From the NCBI GenBank assembly GCA_018970215.1, contig JAGWWX010000002.1, positions 1 through 64,000 of the forward strand: a DNA stretch of 64,000 nt. The letters are read 5' to 3'. The notes under the pieces are model-generated. The model did no database searches. It saw nothing but the letters and a program-made list of their open reading frames with translations, and was not told the origin of the DNA. The position numbers were made by a program, and so were the translations under genes. The DNA is from Acidobacteriota bacterium (GTDB lineage: Bacteria; Actinomycetota; Acidimicrobiia; Acidimicrobiales; RAAP-2). This document shows, piece by piece, positions 17,803 to 27,386 of this stretch; position 1 is the stretch's first letter, and each line of letters starts with the position of its first letter.

Positions 17803-18678
17803 TTGACGACCTTCGTCTTCTTGTAAAAAGTGACCTCCGCCCACAATCGTCGTGTGCGTTACGTTGGCCGTGCCCGGTACCTCACGAAGAAACTTCTTGT
17901 CGGCTCCCGCGGTGACGGGATCTTTGTCTGAATAACACGTCAAGAAAGGCTTTTGCCACGCCCGTAGGACCTCCCACGCCGCTAACTGGTCGTCGTGGGC
18001 GGGATCGTCGGGTCGTGTCGGGACCAAAGTGGGAAGAATCCGCGCCGATTCCTTATACGACTCGTCGGGGAACGGGGCGTCGTAGCCCGCAATGATTTCA
18101 GCGGTAGGACGTACGGCGCAACCACCGGCACAGATTGCCCCAATGGGCATTTCGGGTACCGTTTGAGAAAACTCCTGCCACGCGAGGAACGCTTCGGAGA
18201 TCTTTTCTTCGCCCGTTGGTAGCCCGCCATTCCCGATGGCAATTCGAATGAAACGTTCTGGGGCAAGCGCGACAAGTCGAAGACCAACGAGTGATCCCCA
18301 GTCCTGACCAAAGAATGTGATGTCTCTGAGGTCCAGTCGGTCAAACAACGCCTCACGTGCCCATTCCACTAGTCGGGCGTAGGACACGTCGCTCCGGAGT
18401 GCCGGCTTATCGCTTCGACCAAAGCCAATCAGGTCGGGAGCCACGACGCGATGTCCCGCGTCCAGGAGCACCGGAATAACTTTCCGATATAGGAACGACC
18501 ATGTCGGTTCGCCGTGGAGGAGGAGAACTGTTTCACGGGCATCGCGGGGTCCCTCATCGAGATACGCCATTCGAAGTGGATCGCCACCGGTGGGATCGGC
18601 AACGTCCACGTACTGCGGTGTGTAGGGAAAGTCCGGCAAGCTGGCGAAACGTTCGTCGGGGGTACGGAGTCGGTCCAT
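17764..18678 (-). CDS. dhmA: Haloalkane dehalogenase, subfamily I
   Basis: 304-residue alpha/beta hydrolase. The N-terminus (DRLRTPDERFASLPDFPYTP) and cap resemble mycobacterial DhmA as I remember it. Visible elements: oxyanion-hole HGEPTW, nucleophile elbow FFGQDWGSLVGLR with Asp126 and halide-binding Trp127, the acid in CYSDKDP, and His283 in GGGHFLQED. It would hydrolyse carbon-halogen bonds to alcohols, although homologues may act on other substrates. A strong Shine-Dalgarno (AAGGAG, five bases before ATG 18678) shows this gene is leadered, unlike many neighbours. Confidence 0.85.
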   Translation of the reverse strand: MDRLRTPDERFASLPDFPYTPQYVDVADPTGGDPLRMAYLDEGPRDARETVLLLHGEPTWSFLYRKVIPVLLDAGHRVVAPDLIGFGRSDKPALRSDVSYARLVEWAREALFDRLDLRDITFFGQDWGSLVGLRLVALAPERFIRIAIGNGGLPTGEEKISEAFLAWQEFSQTVPEMPIGAICAGGCAVRPTAEIIAGYDAPFPDESYKESARILPTLVPTRPDDPAHDDQLAAWEVLRAWQKPFLTCYSDKDPVTAGADKKFLREVPGTANVTHTTIVGGGHFLQEDEGRQLGTVLVNFIEAH

Positions 18679-18714
18679 TGTTCTCCTTGAACTCGGAATG
18701 TGAGCCTAGAAGAA

Positions 18715-18756
18715 ACATCAAGGGCCGCACTACCTGTGGCAGTGCGGCCCTGATGT
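18715..18756 (-). terminator. Long inverted repeat, probable terminator
   Basis: An 11-bp perfect stem (AGGGCCGCACT/AGTGCGGCCCT) with a 9-base loop, extended by ACATC/GATGT across a one-base bulge. It lies about 105 bases past the end of the leftward ABC-exporter genes and before dhmA, so it could end their transcript. No T-run follows, so a regulatory role in the dhmA leader is an alternative. Confidence 0.55.
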
Positions 18757-18860
18757 ACTGGCCCCCCCAGCCAATGCGAGAGAGATTAGTGAGTTCGTGG
18801 AGGAACCTGCCACTTGGAATGGGCTAATTGGCTCGCCGTGCGAGTGATGTTTTTCACAAA

Positions 18861-20309
18861 CTAGGAAGCACTGAGGTCGATTGTGACGGTGCAGAGCGCC
18901 GCTACGTCTTCGTCGTGGGTTGCGATGATCGCGGTACCCGCGAAGGACGAGAGAGCAGTGAGAATCGCCCGTCGTGAGTCACCGTCGAGGGTGGCCGTGG
19001 GCTCGTCGAGCAGCACAACTGCCGGACGCCCGCCAAGGGCCCGCGCGACGGCCAAGCGTCGAAGTTGACCGTCGGAGAGATGAGACCCTGGGGTGGTCGA
19101 CGCGGGCAGACCGAGGCCCTGCCACGTTGCGTATGGCAGGCAGTCGGTTCGGCCGAGCGAGTACAGGTCACCCGCCGTACCAGCTCGATAGGTGACGTCG
19201 CTCGGAACCCACGCCACGTGACGCTCCATCCACTCGTGGTCGATGGTGGACGGCACCCTTCCCCCGATGGTGACGGGGTGCTGCGGTAGCCAATCACATC
19301 CCATGAGTGCGCGCAAGAGAGTGCTCTTGCCCGAACCGGACGGCCCGGTCACCGCGACGTGTGTACCGGGTGGAATCTCTCGATCACCGATTCGCACTAC
19401 CTCGTCGAGCGGAATCTCGAATTGCCCCGTAGTGGTGGTGAGTTCGCCCTGGCGGGGCGCCGTCGATGCGACTGCGTACGTCGTGACTGTTCGTGCAAAG
19501 TCAAAGAGCCACAAGGCTGCGACACAGGTCGCGGCCATGACGGTGGGGCTGCCGTGGGAGACGAACTGTGAACTAACAACCGCGGCAATGCCTCCGACGC
19601 CCGCCACAATGGTGGTGGTCCACTCCAGTTGACTTTCGATGCGATGCGCCCGAATTTCTCTACTCGCCGATGGATGAGACAGCTCACCCCCTAGGAGTGA
19701 CCAGGTGAGGGATCGGTCGTGGAGGTTGTTCCATTCGCGTGCCCGCTCTATCTGTCGCTGGTCGTTTTCACGTTGTTCACGCTGCATCGAAGTACGCATG
19801 AGCCGTTCTGTGGCTAGTAGACAAAGGGCCGTTGTGGCGATAATGGCAAAGCTCAGCAAATAGTGTGACGTCCAGGGGTAGAGAAGAACTGTTACCCCAC
19901 CCGCAAGGCCGAGTGCCACAACAGAGGCGTGATACGGAATGATAAATCTCGCCAGATACTCGCTGTAGGCACCACTCTTTTCTAAGAGCTCATTCACTTC
20001 TTCGTAGCCCCGACGGTCGAGCCATCGACCGTACGGCCATGAGAGTAAGGACGTCACCACCTTCCTCCGCTGTTCCTGGCGCGAGATTCGAATCAGACCG
20101 TGCTGGGTGCTGCGCTCGAAGTAGCGCAGGGGTGAGCGGAGAAAGGCAACGAGTTCAATGATGATAAGTGCCACGCCAATTGCGTGAAGTGGGCGATCTG
20201 CTTCACTCGCTGAAACTGACGCCACAATGAGCACCGGAGCACCGATAGTGAGGGCGATCCCTGCGAGTGCCGATATCGCGGCTGTGATCCGAGGGAGGTG
20301 ACGTCCCAT
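18861..20309 (-). CDS. ABC exporter half-transporter, CydC-like
   Basis: 482 residues: a type IV exporter membrane domain with about six helices, then one nucleotide-binding domain. Walker A is GPSGSGKST, the signature is LSDGQLRRLAVARAL (Asp for the second Gly), Walker B is VVLLDEPT with the catalytic Glu, and the H-loop is IIATHDED. The layout recalls CydC, the thiol exporter subunit needed for cytochrome bd assembly, but no cydAB genes are near. It overlaps the partner gene by one base (TAATG). The full site would be formed with the partner's Walker motifs. Confidence 0.75.
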   Translation of the reverse strand: MGRHLPRITAAISALAGIALTIGAPVLIVASVSASEADRPLHAIGVALIIIELVAFLRSPLRYFERSTQHGLIRISRQEQRRKVVTSLLSWPYGRWLDRRGYEEVNELLEKSGAYSEYLARFIIPYHASVVALGLAGGVTVLLYPWTSHYLLSFAIIATTALCLLATERLMRTSMQREQRENDQRQIERAREWNNLHDRSLTWSLLGGELSHPSASREIRAHRIESQLEWTTTIVAGVGGIAAVVSSQFVSHGSPTVMAATCVAALWLFDFARTVTTYAVASTAPRQGELTTTTGQFEIPLDEVVRIGDREIPPGTHVAVTGPSGSGKSTLLRALMGCDWLPQHPVTIGGRVPSTIDHEWMERHVAWVPSDVTYRAGTAGDLYSLGRTDCLPYATWQGLGLPASTTPGSHLSDGQLRRLAVARALGGRPAVVLLDEPTATLDGDSRRAILTALSSFAGTAIIATHDEDVAALCTVTIDLSAS

Positions 20310-21763
20310 TAGGGCGCTACCTCTTGAAGGGTGATAGTGGCGTCAGGTTGACAGATGGGCTCATCGTTGGTGGCCTCAACGACAGTTACTCCATGACTTT
20401 TCACGACGTTGGCCACTGCGTGACGCGACTCATGGTCGAGAAACGATGCCACATCATCAAGAATGAGCAGTTCCGCGTCGTTCGCGAGTGCTCGGGCAAT
20501 GGCTATTTTGATCCTCTCACCGTGGGAGAAATTTGCCCCGCCACGCTGCACCTGCATGTCGGCCGACACCTCGCGCGACAGGCGCAATGCATGGCACACA
20601 CGGGAGAAACTGTGGAATGTTGCGTCGTTCGCAATCACAACATTGTCCGCTAGTGGGCCTTCCGAGAAGACGGGATACGGGTCGATGTATCCGATGCGTT
20701 CGGCTGAGCACTCCACCGTCCCTCCGCGAGGGTGGATGTCGCCAATCAGCACACGAAGAACGGTCGATTTTCCGATCCCTGACGGTCCACGGAGGAGGAG
20801 TGTCTCGCCCGGACGGACCGTGAATGACACCGGTTGTGCCGGAGCGTATGTCGTGAGTTCATCTACGCGGATCGAGATCGAAGGTGCAACGTGATCCGAC
20901 TCGCGCTCCCCACGAGGGGTGGTGGTTATGACGAGGTCGCGAAAGGATTGACGGGTATGAAAACTCGCCGACCAACTTCGGAGGGCAGTACTGATCTCGA
21001 TGGTCAGAAAGACCGCAATAAGAGCTCGAGTGAGACTTCCCCCGTCAAGGACGCGAAATCCCACGACCATCGCCACCAGACCTACGGCCACGCCCCCGAT
21101 GAATTCGGTAACGAGCGAGGAGCCGATGGTCTGGCGTACGGCTCGTTCCTCTGACTCCGATTCTCTCTCGGAAAGTGCGTCAAGGCGGCGGAAGGCAAAT
21201 GTCGTTCCGCCAACACCACGAATTTCCCACAGACTCCGAATGAGGTGGATGACTTCGAACTCCAGGTGTTCTCGCCGTTCGGCATACTCATTGGCGGCGG
21301 CGAGAGCTACCGTGCCCGTTCGGATGTACGACGGAATGGCGAATGCCACCAACCCGCCGATGACCAGCAGCGTTAAGGGTCCGCCGACGGCGACGATGAC
21401 GGGTGTGAGAGCAAGAGCCCCGAGGGCACCCACGTCAATCGCGGGCAGTAACGATGCGGCGGACCAGGCATCGACGATGCGGCGCCCCTGAAACGCTGTC
21501 ACGCCGTTACGTGAAAATGCTCGATCTGCGACGCGTAGTTGTGCATCCACTTCCGCCTCACGGTGGAGCCACTGCAGTCCGAGTCGAGTGGTGAGTCCGA
21601 CGACCATTCGAAGAACCAAAGCGATGAGAATCAGACCGGGTCCTACTGGTTGATCAGTCACACATCGAGATATCCCGTGAGCGAACACAACCCCTACTGT
21701 GACCGACCCAGCGAGTCGCCACAGGCCGAGAGCGCGACTGAGATTCTTATGAAACGTCGTCAC
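20309..21763 (-). CDS. ABC exporter half-transporter with degenerate ATPase motifs, CydD-like
   Basis: 484 residues from GTG 21763 (VTTFHKNLSRALGLW); sequence further upstream in this frame is antisense to the nuclease gene and not coding. A membrane domain precedes an NBD with an intact Walker A (GPSGIGKST). The signature is altered (NFSHGERIKIAIARAL), Walker B reads LLILDDVAS (Asp where the catalytic Glu belongs), and the H-loop His is replaced (VEATNDE). It is thus the impaired half of a heterodimer with the gene at 18861-20309. Substrate unknown. Confidence 0.72.
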   Translation of the reverse strand: MTTFHKNLSRALGLWRLAGSVTVGVVFAHGISRCVTDQPVGPGLILIALVLRMVVGLTTRLGLQWLHREAEVDAQLRVADRAFSRNGVTAFQGRRIVDAWSAASLLPAIDVGALGALALTPVIVAVGGPLTLLVIGGLVAFAIPSYIRTGTVALAAANEYAERREHLEFEVIHLIRSLWEIRGVGGTTFAFRRLDALSERESESEERAVRQTIGSSLVTEFIGGVAVGLVAMVVGFRVLDGGSLTRALIAVFLTIEISTALRSWSASFHTRQSFRDLVITTTPRGERESDHVAPSISIRVDELTTYAPAQPVSFTVRPGETLLLRGPSGIGKSTVLRVLIGDIHPRGGTVECSAERIGYIDPYPVFSEGPLADNVVIANDATFHSFSRVCHALRLSREVSADMQVQRGGANFSHGERIKIAIARALANDAELLILDDVASFLDHESRHAVANVVKSHGVTVVEATNDEPICQPDATITLQEVAP

Positions 21764-23426
21764 GGTGGATGAGAGTGGATGCCGCGCCGTTGAGCCAATC
21801 GCGAAGCGCCTGGGTTGCTCGACAGTCGTCTTCGTTGTACTCAAGAATCCGTGTACGCCACGGCTCGCCCTCTCGAAGTGCATGTTCGAACCAGGCCATT
21901 GACGCCTCACCGCTGGGAGAGTCGTCGCGCCAATGAAAGCCCGCGACGGGAGCCAAATTCTTGAGGCCCATGGCTCCTTCGGTCTGAAGAAGGGTGCGCG
22001 AGACCTCATAGAGGTCGACCCATTCGGACGATGCCAGAAACTCCTCGACCGGTGCGGTGAAGTGGCCGTTGGCAGGGTCCGCCGCGATGCCGGCTCGCAT
22101 CGAGGAGTTCTCGGCATTTTGGTAAAAGCAGTAGGCGCGAAATGTTGCGCCTTGCCGGTGAGCTTTGTCGCGAAGCTCGGACAACCACTGCCAGAATTCA
22201 CGAAAGATGCGTCCTTCATCCTGAGCAGTGACATCGGTGAAGTAAGAAAAATGGTGATAGCCATCTCGAACGGAGAGATCGAAACCACGACAACGAACCA
22301 CAGCGCCCCATAGGTAGGTTTGGTCGCTGTAGCTTTCCATGTCGATGTCAACTTCTACATCTGCCGTGGGGCAAGACATATCGGCCGCCGGAACTTTTCT
22401 GAGCGGGCCACCAAACTTGCGGGCTCGGGCCTTATAGATAAGGTCGGGCAACTGCTGGAGCTGTTTACCGAGGTACTCCGAGGGACTATGTGGTTCGGCC
22501 GCGGAGAGAACCGACTGGAAAGCTCGTGTGGCCACCTGTGGGTCAAGAGCGGCCAGTGCATCCCACGTGGTGATTCCCGCTTCTTTCAAAAGAATTTGTT
22601 CAGAAAACTTCGTCCACGGAACGAGTGAGACATCGTGAGACTCTTCCAGAATGCTCCGGCACGACGTGGAAAATGGACAGTAGTCACACTCGCGATGCCA
22701 AAAAGGCGTTGTAGGGTACGGCGCGCCACCGTTCTCCCATAGTTCACGCTGCTCTAGAACAGCACGCCGCTCAGCAAAGGCGGCGTCGTAAACCTCAAGT
22801 GAAAACGTGGCACTGTCCGGACCGAGGTCGAGCCACCACAATTTTCCATCCCGATCAAAAAGTCCTCCAACGCTCTCGGACGCTGCCCACCGATGGGCTT
22901 CCAGAACGCGATAGGCGTGGGCGAGTGCGAGACCGGCTCGCGTTACCGGTGGGGTCCGACGATGCGTGACGCCATCGTGCCACTCCGCATCGCTTGGTCG
23001 AATCTGTTGTGAAGATCCAATTCGAATTCTTCGCGTGGCGGCCGAATCGCCCACCACGATATTTCGGATGAGAATTGGTGCATAGGTATAACCCGATTCG
23101 GTACGACCCGTGCGAACGATAACGTCAACAAATGCCCGGCGGCCTCCGTCTTCGTCGTCGGGCAGGCGAGGTGCAAGAATGATCTCGACACCGCGCTCAA
23201 CCATCGCCACTGTTTCGGCTACCGACGCTGGGCGAACTGCCTCGGGAAAGAAAGTGGCAATGTCGTCAAGAGTCTGGTCGACTAATTTTTGAACTTCCCG
23301 TCGACGGCGATCTGATGATTCATCGGCGATTCGTTCGGGCATTGCCTGAGGTCCACCGCGTACCAGAGCGACTCGGTGTGGGCACCGGGCAATTTCGGCT
23401 CCATCTAGGGGTCGTATGCCGCTCAC
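21747..23426 (-). CDS. TM0106-type RecB-like nuclease with RNase H-like domain
   Basis: 559 residues. Cys15 (ARCPHR) together with HRECDYCPFSTSC (C-x2-C-x5-C) forms the four-cysteine iron-sulfur pattern of Cas4/AddB-type PD-(D/E)XK nucleases, with FVDVIVRTG supplying the nuclease core. From about residue 350 there is an RNase H-like domain: VEVDIDMESYSD and the terminal YNEDDCRATQALRDWL. The usual lysine of the nuclease motif is not obvious after YAPILIRN, so the N-terminal domain may be weak or inactive. A DNA-repair or exonuclease role is inferred. The start is GTG 23426. Confidence 0.78.
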   Translation of the reverse strand: MSGIRPLDGAEIARCPHRVALVRGGPQAMPERIADESSDRRRREVQKLVDQTLDDIATFFPEAVRPASVAETVAMVERGVEIILAPRLPDDEDGGRRAFVDVIVRTGRTESGYTYAPILIRNIVVGDSAATRRIRIGSSQQIRPSDAEWHDGVTHRRTPPVTRAGLALAHAYRVLEAHRWAASESVGGLFDRDGKLWWLDLGPDSATFSLEVYDAAFAERRAVLEQRELWENGGAPYPTTPFWHRECDYCPFSTSCRSILEESHDVSLVPWTKFSEQILLKEAGITTWDALAALDPQVATRAFQSVLSAAEPHSPSEYLGKQLQQLPDLIYKARARKFGGPLRKVPAADMSCPTADVEVDIDMESYSDQTYLWGAVVRCRGFDLSVRDGYHHFSYFTDVTAQDEGRIFREFWQWLSELRDKAHRQGATFRAYCFYQNAENSSMRAGIAADPANGHFTAPVEEFLASSEWVDLYEVSRTLLQTEGAMGLKNLAPVAGFHWRDDSPSGEASMAWFEHALREGEPWRTRILEYNEDDCRATQALRDWLNGAASTLIHRDDVS

Positions 23427-23432
23427 TCCGAA

Positions 23433-23438
23433 ATCTTA
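23433..23438 (-). promoter_or_regulatory. -10 element for the RecB-like nuclease gene
   Basis: TAAGAT on the minus strand, six bases before GTG 23426. It overlaps the first bases of the upstream ABC gene's stop region, so this gene has its own promoter inside the leftward cluster. Confidence 0.5.
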
Positions 23439-25190
23439 CGAGTTGGCCGGACTCTCACTTCGCCAACTTCGCCAGAGTGTCGCGTATTCGCCATTGTGAC
23501 GGAGGAGTTCATCGTGTGTACCGAGCTCGGCAATCCGCCCATCAATCACGACTGCCACTCGGTCGGCGTCGTGGGCGGTGTGGAGGCGGTGGGCAATGGC
23601 AATGACGGTTCGACCCGACAGCACAGCGGCGAGACTTCGCTCGAGATGACGAGCCGCACGTGGATCCAGCATGGCGGTCGCTTCATCCAATACCAAAGTG
23701 TGAGGGTCGGCCAACACGAGACGTGCGAGCGCAATCTGTTGTGCCTGTGCTGGTGTGATCGCGTATCCGGAAGTACCAATCTCCGTTGCGAGACCATCGG
23801 GGAGTAGTTCTGCCCACTCACGGGCATCGACGGCCTCTAGTGCGTCGAGGAGCTGGGTGTCGCTTGCCGCCGGGTCAGCGAGACGCAAGTTGTCACGTAG
23901 CGAACCAATGAAGAGGTGGTGCTCTTGGGTGACGAGAGCCACGTGGGTTCTTATTTCTGTGAGAGGCAGCTGTGCCACCGATACGCCACCGACCGTTATC
24001 GAACCTTCGCGGGGAACATCAATTCCGGCGATCAGGCGACCGAGGGTGGACTTCCCCGCACCAGAAGGGCCCACAATCGCGAGGCGCTCACCGGGCTCAA
24101 TTGTCAATGACACACCGTGGAGAACATCGTGATTATCTCGATAGGCATAACGGACGTCGTCAATGACGATGCGTTCTCCGGAAGGCGTCGACGTGACCTG
24201 ATCTCGCGAGTCAGTAACGTCCGCAACTCCAATAAGCCTCGCTAAAGCAACTTGACCAATCTGGAGTTCATCCAGCCACGCCACGATGCGGTCGAGAGGA
24301 TCGGTAAGTTGGACCACGTAGAGAGTCACCGCGGTAGCGGCGGCGACACTGACGTATCCGTGCACATAGAGCCAACCGCCCCAGACCAGAGTGGTTGCCA
24401 CCGAAAAGGCGAAATTTGCTTCGGTAATTGGAAACCACCACAGACGCATCGACAACGTATACATCTCGGAGAGGAAGGTTTCGTTAATGTGCGACTCCAC
24501 CCTCTTTCTTTGGCGATGATTTAGGCGAAGTGCATCAATGGTCCGAGCACCTTCCGCAGCTTCGGAAATCGAACCAAAGAGTGACGCATAGGCGATGCGT
24601 TCGCGGGTATAGCCGGGGCCCGCATAGGTCAGGTATCGCCGCGTCGAGAGTGTGAGCAGCGGCAGAGCGACCAATCCTGCGAGCGCGACCAGTGGTCCTG
24701 CTATCAACATCGCGACCCCTGTGAGAACTGTTTGAACAATCGCTACGGTCCACTCAGGTAGGGCAAAGCGCACCGTGCGGTTTAGGGCCTCAACGTCGTT
24801 TGTGGTGCGGCTGAGAAGATCGCCGGTGCCGGCCCGTTCGACCGTGATGAGAGGCAGTCGAAGAACAGAGGCGAGAAATTCCTCCCGCAAGGTGGCGAAG
24901 ACCCGTTCTCCGAGGACATAGCTTCGCCGACGGGCGAAGTAGTTCAGGGCAGTATTGCAGAGCGATGAGAGGACGAGGGTGAGCGTTAAGTGCGAAATAA
25001 CGGAAGTCGTCAACGTGTGATGCAAGGCGTGTTCTACAAACTGACCTACCACCCACGGTCCCACGAGGGCTGCCGCAGACGCACCGGCGTAGAGCGCCAA
25101 CATCTTCGCGATATCAGTCCGAAATCGCCGAGCCAAACGTGCGGCATGCCGACGAACGGCTGCAGGGGACGCAATGGGTAGGAGGCTCAT
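23436..25190 (-). CDS. ABC exporter half-transporter (catalytic Walker motifs, altered signature)
   Basis: 584 residues, fused membrane domain plus NBD. Walker A GPSGAGKST, Q-loop VTQEHH, Walker B TLVLDEAT and H-loop AIAHRL are normal, but the signature is ITPAQAQQIALARL instead of LSGGQ. It starts within the last four bases of the gene at 25187-26905, with which it clearly forms a heterodimer: this subunit gives the Walker motifs and the partner gives the signature. The exported compound is unknown; homologues include drug and lipid exporters. Confidence 0.85.
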   Translation of the reverse strand: MSLLPIASPAAVRRHAARLARRFRTDIAKMLALYAGASAAALVGPWVVGQFVEHALHHTLTTSVISHLTLTLVLSSLCNTALNYFARRRSYVLGERVFATLREEFLASVLRLPLITVERAGTGDLLSRTTNDVEALNRTVRFALPEWTVAIVQTVLTGVAMLIAGPLVALAGLVALPLLTLSTRRYLTYAGPGYTRERIAYASLFGSISEAAEGARTIDALRLNHRQRKRVESHINETFLSEMYTLSMRLWWFPITEANFAFSVATTLVWGGWLYVHGYVSVAAATAVTLYVVQLTDPLDRIVAWLDELQIGQVALARLIGVADVTDSRDQVTSTPSGERIVIDDVRYAYRDNHDVLHGVSLTIEPGERLAIVGPSGAGKSTLGRLIAGIDVPREGSITVGGVSVAQLPLTEIRTHVALVTQEHHLFIGSLRDNLRLADPAASDTQLLDALEAVDAREWAELLPDGLATEIGTSGYAITPAQAQQIALARLVLADPHTLVLDEATAMLDPRAARHLERSLAAVLSGRTVIAIAHRLHTAHDADRVAVVIDGRIAELGTHDELLRHNGEYATLWRSWRSESPANS

Positions 25191-26905
25191 TCGTCGCCTC
25201 GAACAATCAATTGGCGATACCAGGCGTTCGTGAGAAGAAGTTGTTCATGGCTCCCGTGGTCCACGACTCGTCCCGCTCGCACGACGATGACTTCGTCAAC
25301 TTTTTCAAGGAGTAGAGGGCTCGACGTTGCGATGACGGTGGTGCCCCCGACCCGAGCATCTCGGAGTTCCCGGGCAATTCGCCCTTCCGTATGCGTATCA
25401 ACGGCTGACGTTGGTTCAACGAGAAGCAAGAATTCGGGGTCCATGAGCAGCGCACGAGCCAGAGTGAGCCGTTGGCGCTGACCTCCCGAAAACGACCGCC
25501 CCCGTTCTTCAATGATGGTCGCCAGGCCATCGGACGACGCATCGAGTACATCCATGGCACTTGCCGTGGTGAGAGCACTGTAAATTTCCGCCTCTGATCG
25601 CACGCCATGAGGGTCGAGTTCATCCCGGAGCGAACCCGAAAATAGGTGAGGCTCAATCTCGCTGACCACAATGTTGGTGCGCACCTCCTCGAGCGCTACG
25701 TCGGCGAGCGGTACCGTGCCAATGAGGGCATTCGATTCGGTGAAGCGTCCCAAGCGGTCACAGATCATTGCGGCTTCGGCAGTGGTCTCAGTGACGAGAC
25801 CGTACAAAACGCCGCGACGAATTTCGATGCCGGTGTCGGGATCGGAGAGCGTTGGTGCATGCGTGGGCCACGCCCGAGTGACATCGCGATTGTTCTGGGG
25901 TGGAGGTACCGCGAGGATTGCCAATACTTTGCGTGCACCGACGATGGCCCTCGTTCCGGCAATAACAAATTCGATCACGGTGCGTAGAGGCGTCGTGAGG
26001 AAGGTGGCGTAGCCAAAGAATGCCACGAGTTGACCGGCTTGTAGGTTCCCATTCATCACGTCGTTTGCACCGACGTAGGTCACAACGGCCGTAAGGATCG
26101 CGGGAAGAAGAATCTGTCCGGACTCCAACGCCGACTGTGGCTTCGACACTTCGACGCCCGCTTGCTCCACTTGGCGGCTCATCGCGACATAGTTCGACAA
26201 AAAAACGTCTTCGCCACCAACGCCCCGGAGAATTCTCAGTCCCGCCACCGTGTCACTCCCCAGCGCTGCCAATTTGCCCGATACTTCACGTTGAGCACGT
26301 TGACGCTCGTGGAGGGGGCGCATGAGCGGTCGAGTAAGGCTGGCCAAGACGGGTACGCCAATGAGCACGAGAAGACCCAATTTCACTGATGTAGTGAGGA
26401 GAATGGCGGACACCACTAGCCACGAGACCACTGCACCGATAAATCGAGGAATCACGTCAAAGGCTCCGCCCACACGCATAGCGTCCATCGCAACGGTACC
26501 GACGATGTCACCCACGGGAATTGCCTCAGTGGCGGCGGTCGTCACGGTGCTGAGATGGCGACCCACCAATTGGATAGATCGAAAGGTTCCTCTCAGCCAG
26601 TTGGTCACCGCGAACTGGTGGCGAATGGCCCCACTGACACCTTGCACGACGCCTAGAAGTACGACGAGCAGTCCCCAACGGGCCACTGCACCAAAGTTTT
26701 TTTCTTCAAGCCCGTGATCGACAGCTGCGCCAACTGCAGTCCAGAGAAGTGCCTGTGAGAGCATCCAGATAACCCCAAAGACGACCCCGGCGCCAATCAT
26801 CCACTTTTGCTTTCGCCCGGTCCATAGCAAGAAGCGAAATGGTGAGCGAAGGTCAGGTGAGCCGGGGTCGGTATAGGGGAGTTCTTGAAATGGAAGGAGT
26901 GGCAC
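25187..26905 (-). CDS. ABC exporter half-transporter with degenerate nucleotide site
   Basis: 572 residues with six membrane helices and a C-terminal NBD that has lost its own nucleotide site. Walker A is replaced by YGLVTETTAEAAM and Walker B reads FLLLVEPTSA (Val for the Asp). The signature RSFSGGQRQRLTLARAL is canonical. Together with the downstream subunit it makes one complete and one dead ATP site, as in TM287/288-type heterodimers. The start is GTG 26905. The rnpB gene lies just upstream on the same strand. Confidence 0.85.
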   Translation of the reverse strand: MPLLPFQELPYTDPGSPDLRSPFRFLLWTGRKQKWMIGAGVVFGVIWMLSQALLWTAVGAAVDHGLEEKNFGAVARWGLLVVLLGVVQGVSGAIRHQFAVTNWLRGTFRSIQLVGRHLSTVTTAATEAIPVGDIVGTVAMDAMRVGGAFDVIPRFIGAVVSWLVVSAILLTTSVKLGLLVLIGVPVLASLTRPLMRPLHERQRAQREVSGKLAALGSDTVAGLRILRGVGGEDVFLSNYVAMSRQVEQAGVEVSKPQSALESGQILLPAILTAVVTYVGANDVMNGNLQAGQLVAFFGYATFLTTPLRTVIEFVIAGTRAIVGARKVLAILAVPPPQNNRDVTRAWPTHAPTLSDPDTGIEIRRGVLYGLVTETTAEAAMICDRLGRFTESNALIGTVPLADVALEEVRTNIVVSEIEPHLFSGSLRDELDPHGVRSEAEIYSALTTASAMDVLDASSDGLATIIEERGRSFSGGQRQRLTLARALLMDPEFLLLVEPTSAVDTHTEGRIARELRDARVGGTTVIATSSPLLLEKVDEVIVVRAGRVVDHGSHEQLLLTNAWYRQLIVRGDE

Positions 26906-26956
26906 GTGTAACTATTTTCATTGCAACTGCGACATAGAACGCTATCTGCATTAGTG

Positions 26957-27313
<357 letters not shown>

Positions 27314-27374
27314 AGTTCTATCTTCTCATCTTTTTTGGTTCAGTGCAATCGCCGAAACCACCGGCCGTGAACGG

Positions 27375-27380
27375 TAGTCT
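27375..27380 (+). promoter_or_regulatory. -10 element for xseA
   Basis: TAGTCT, six bases, then GTG 27387; no Shine-Dalgarno is present between them. Confidence 0.5.
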
Positions 27381-27386
27381 CGCCCC

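Noticed and set aside
21764-22351. A 196-residue N-terminal extension of the ABC gene at 20309-21763
   Set aside because: The extension lies antisense-frame to the RecB-like nuclease gene, has no membrane-domain character, and a normal exporter N-terminus begins at GTG 21763.
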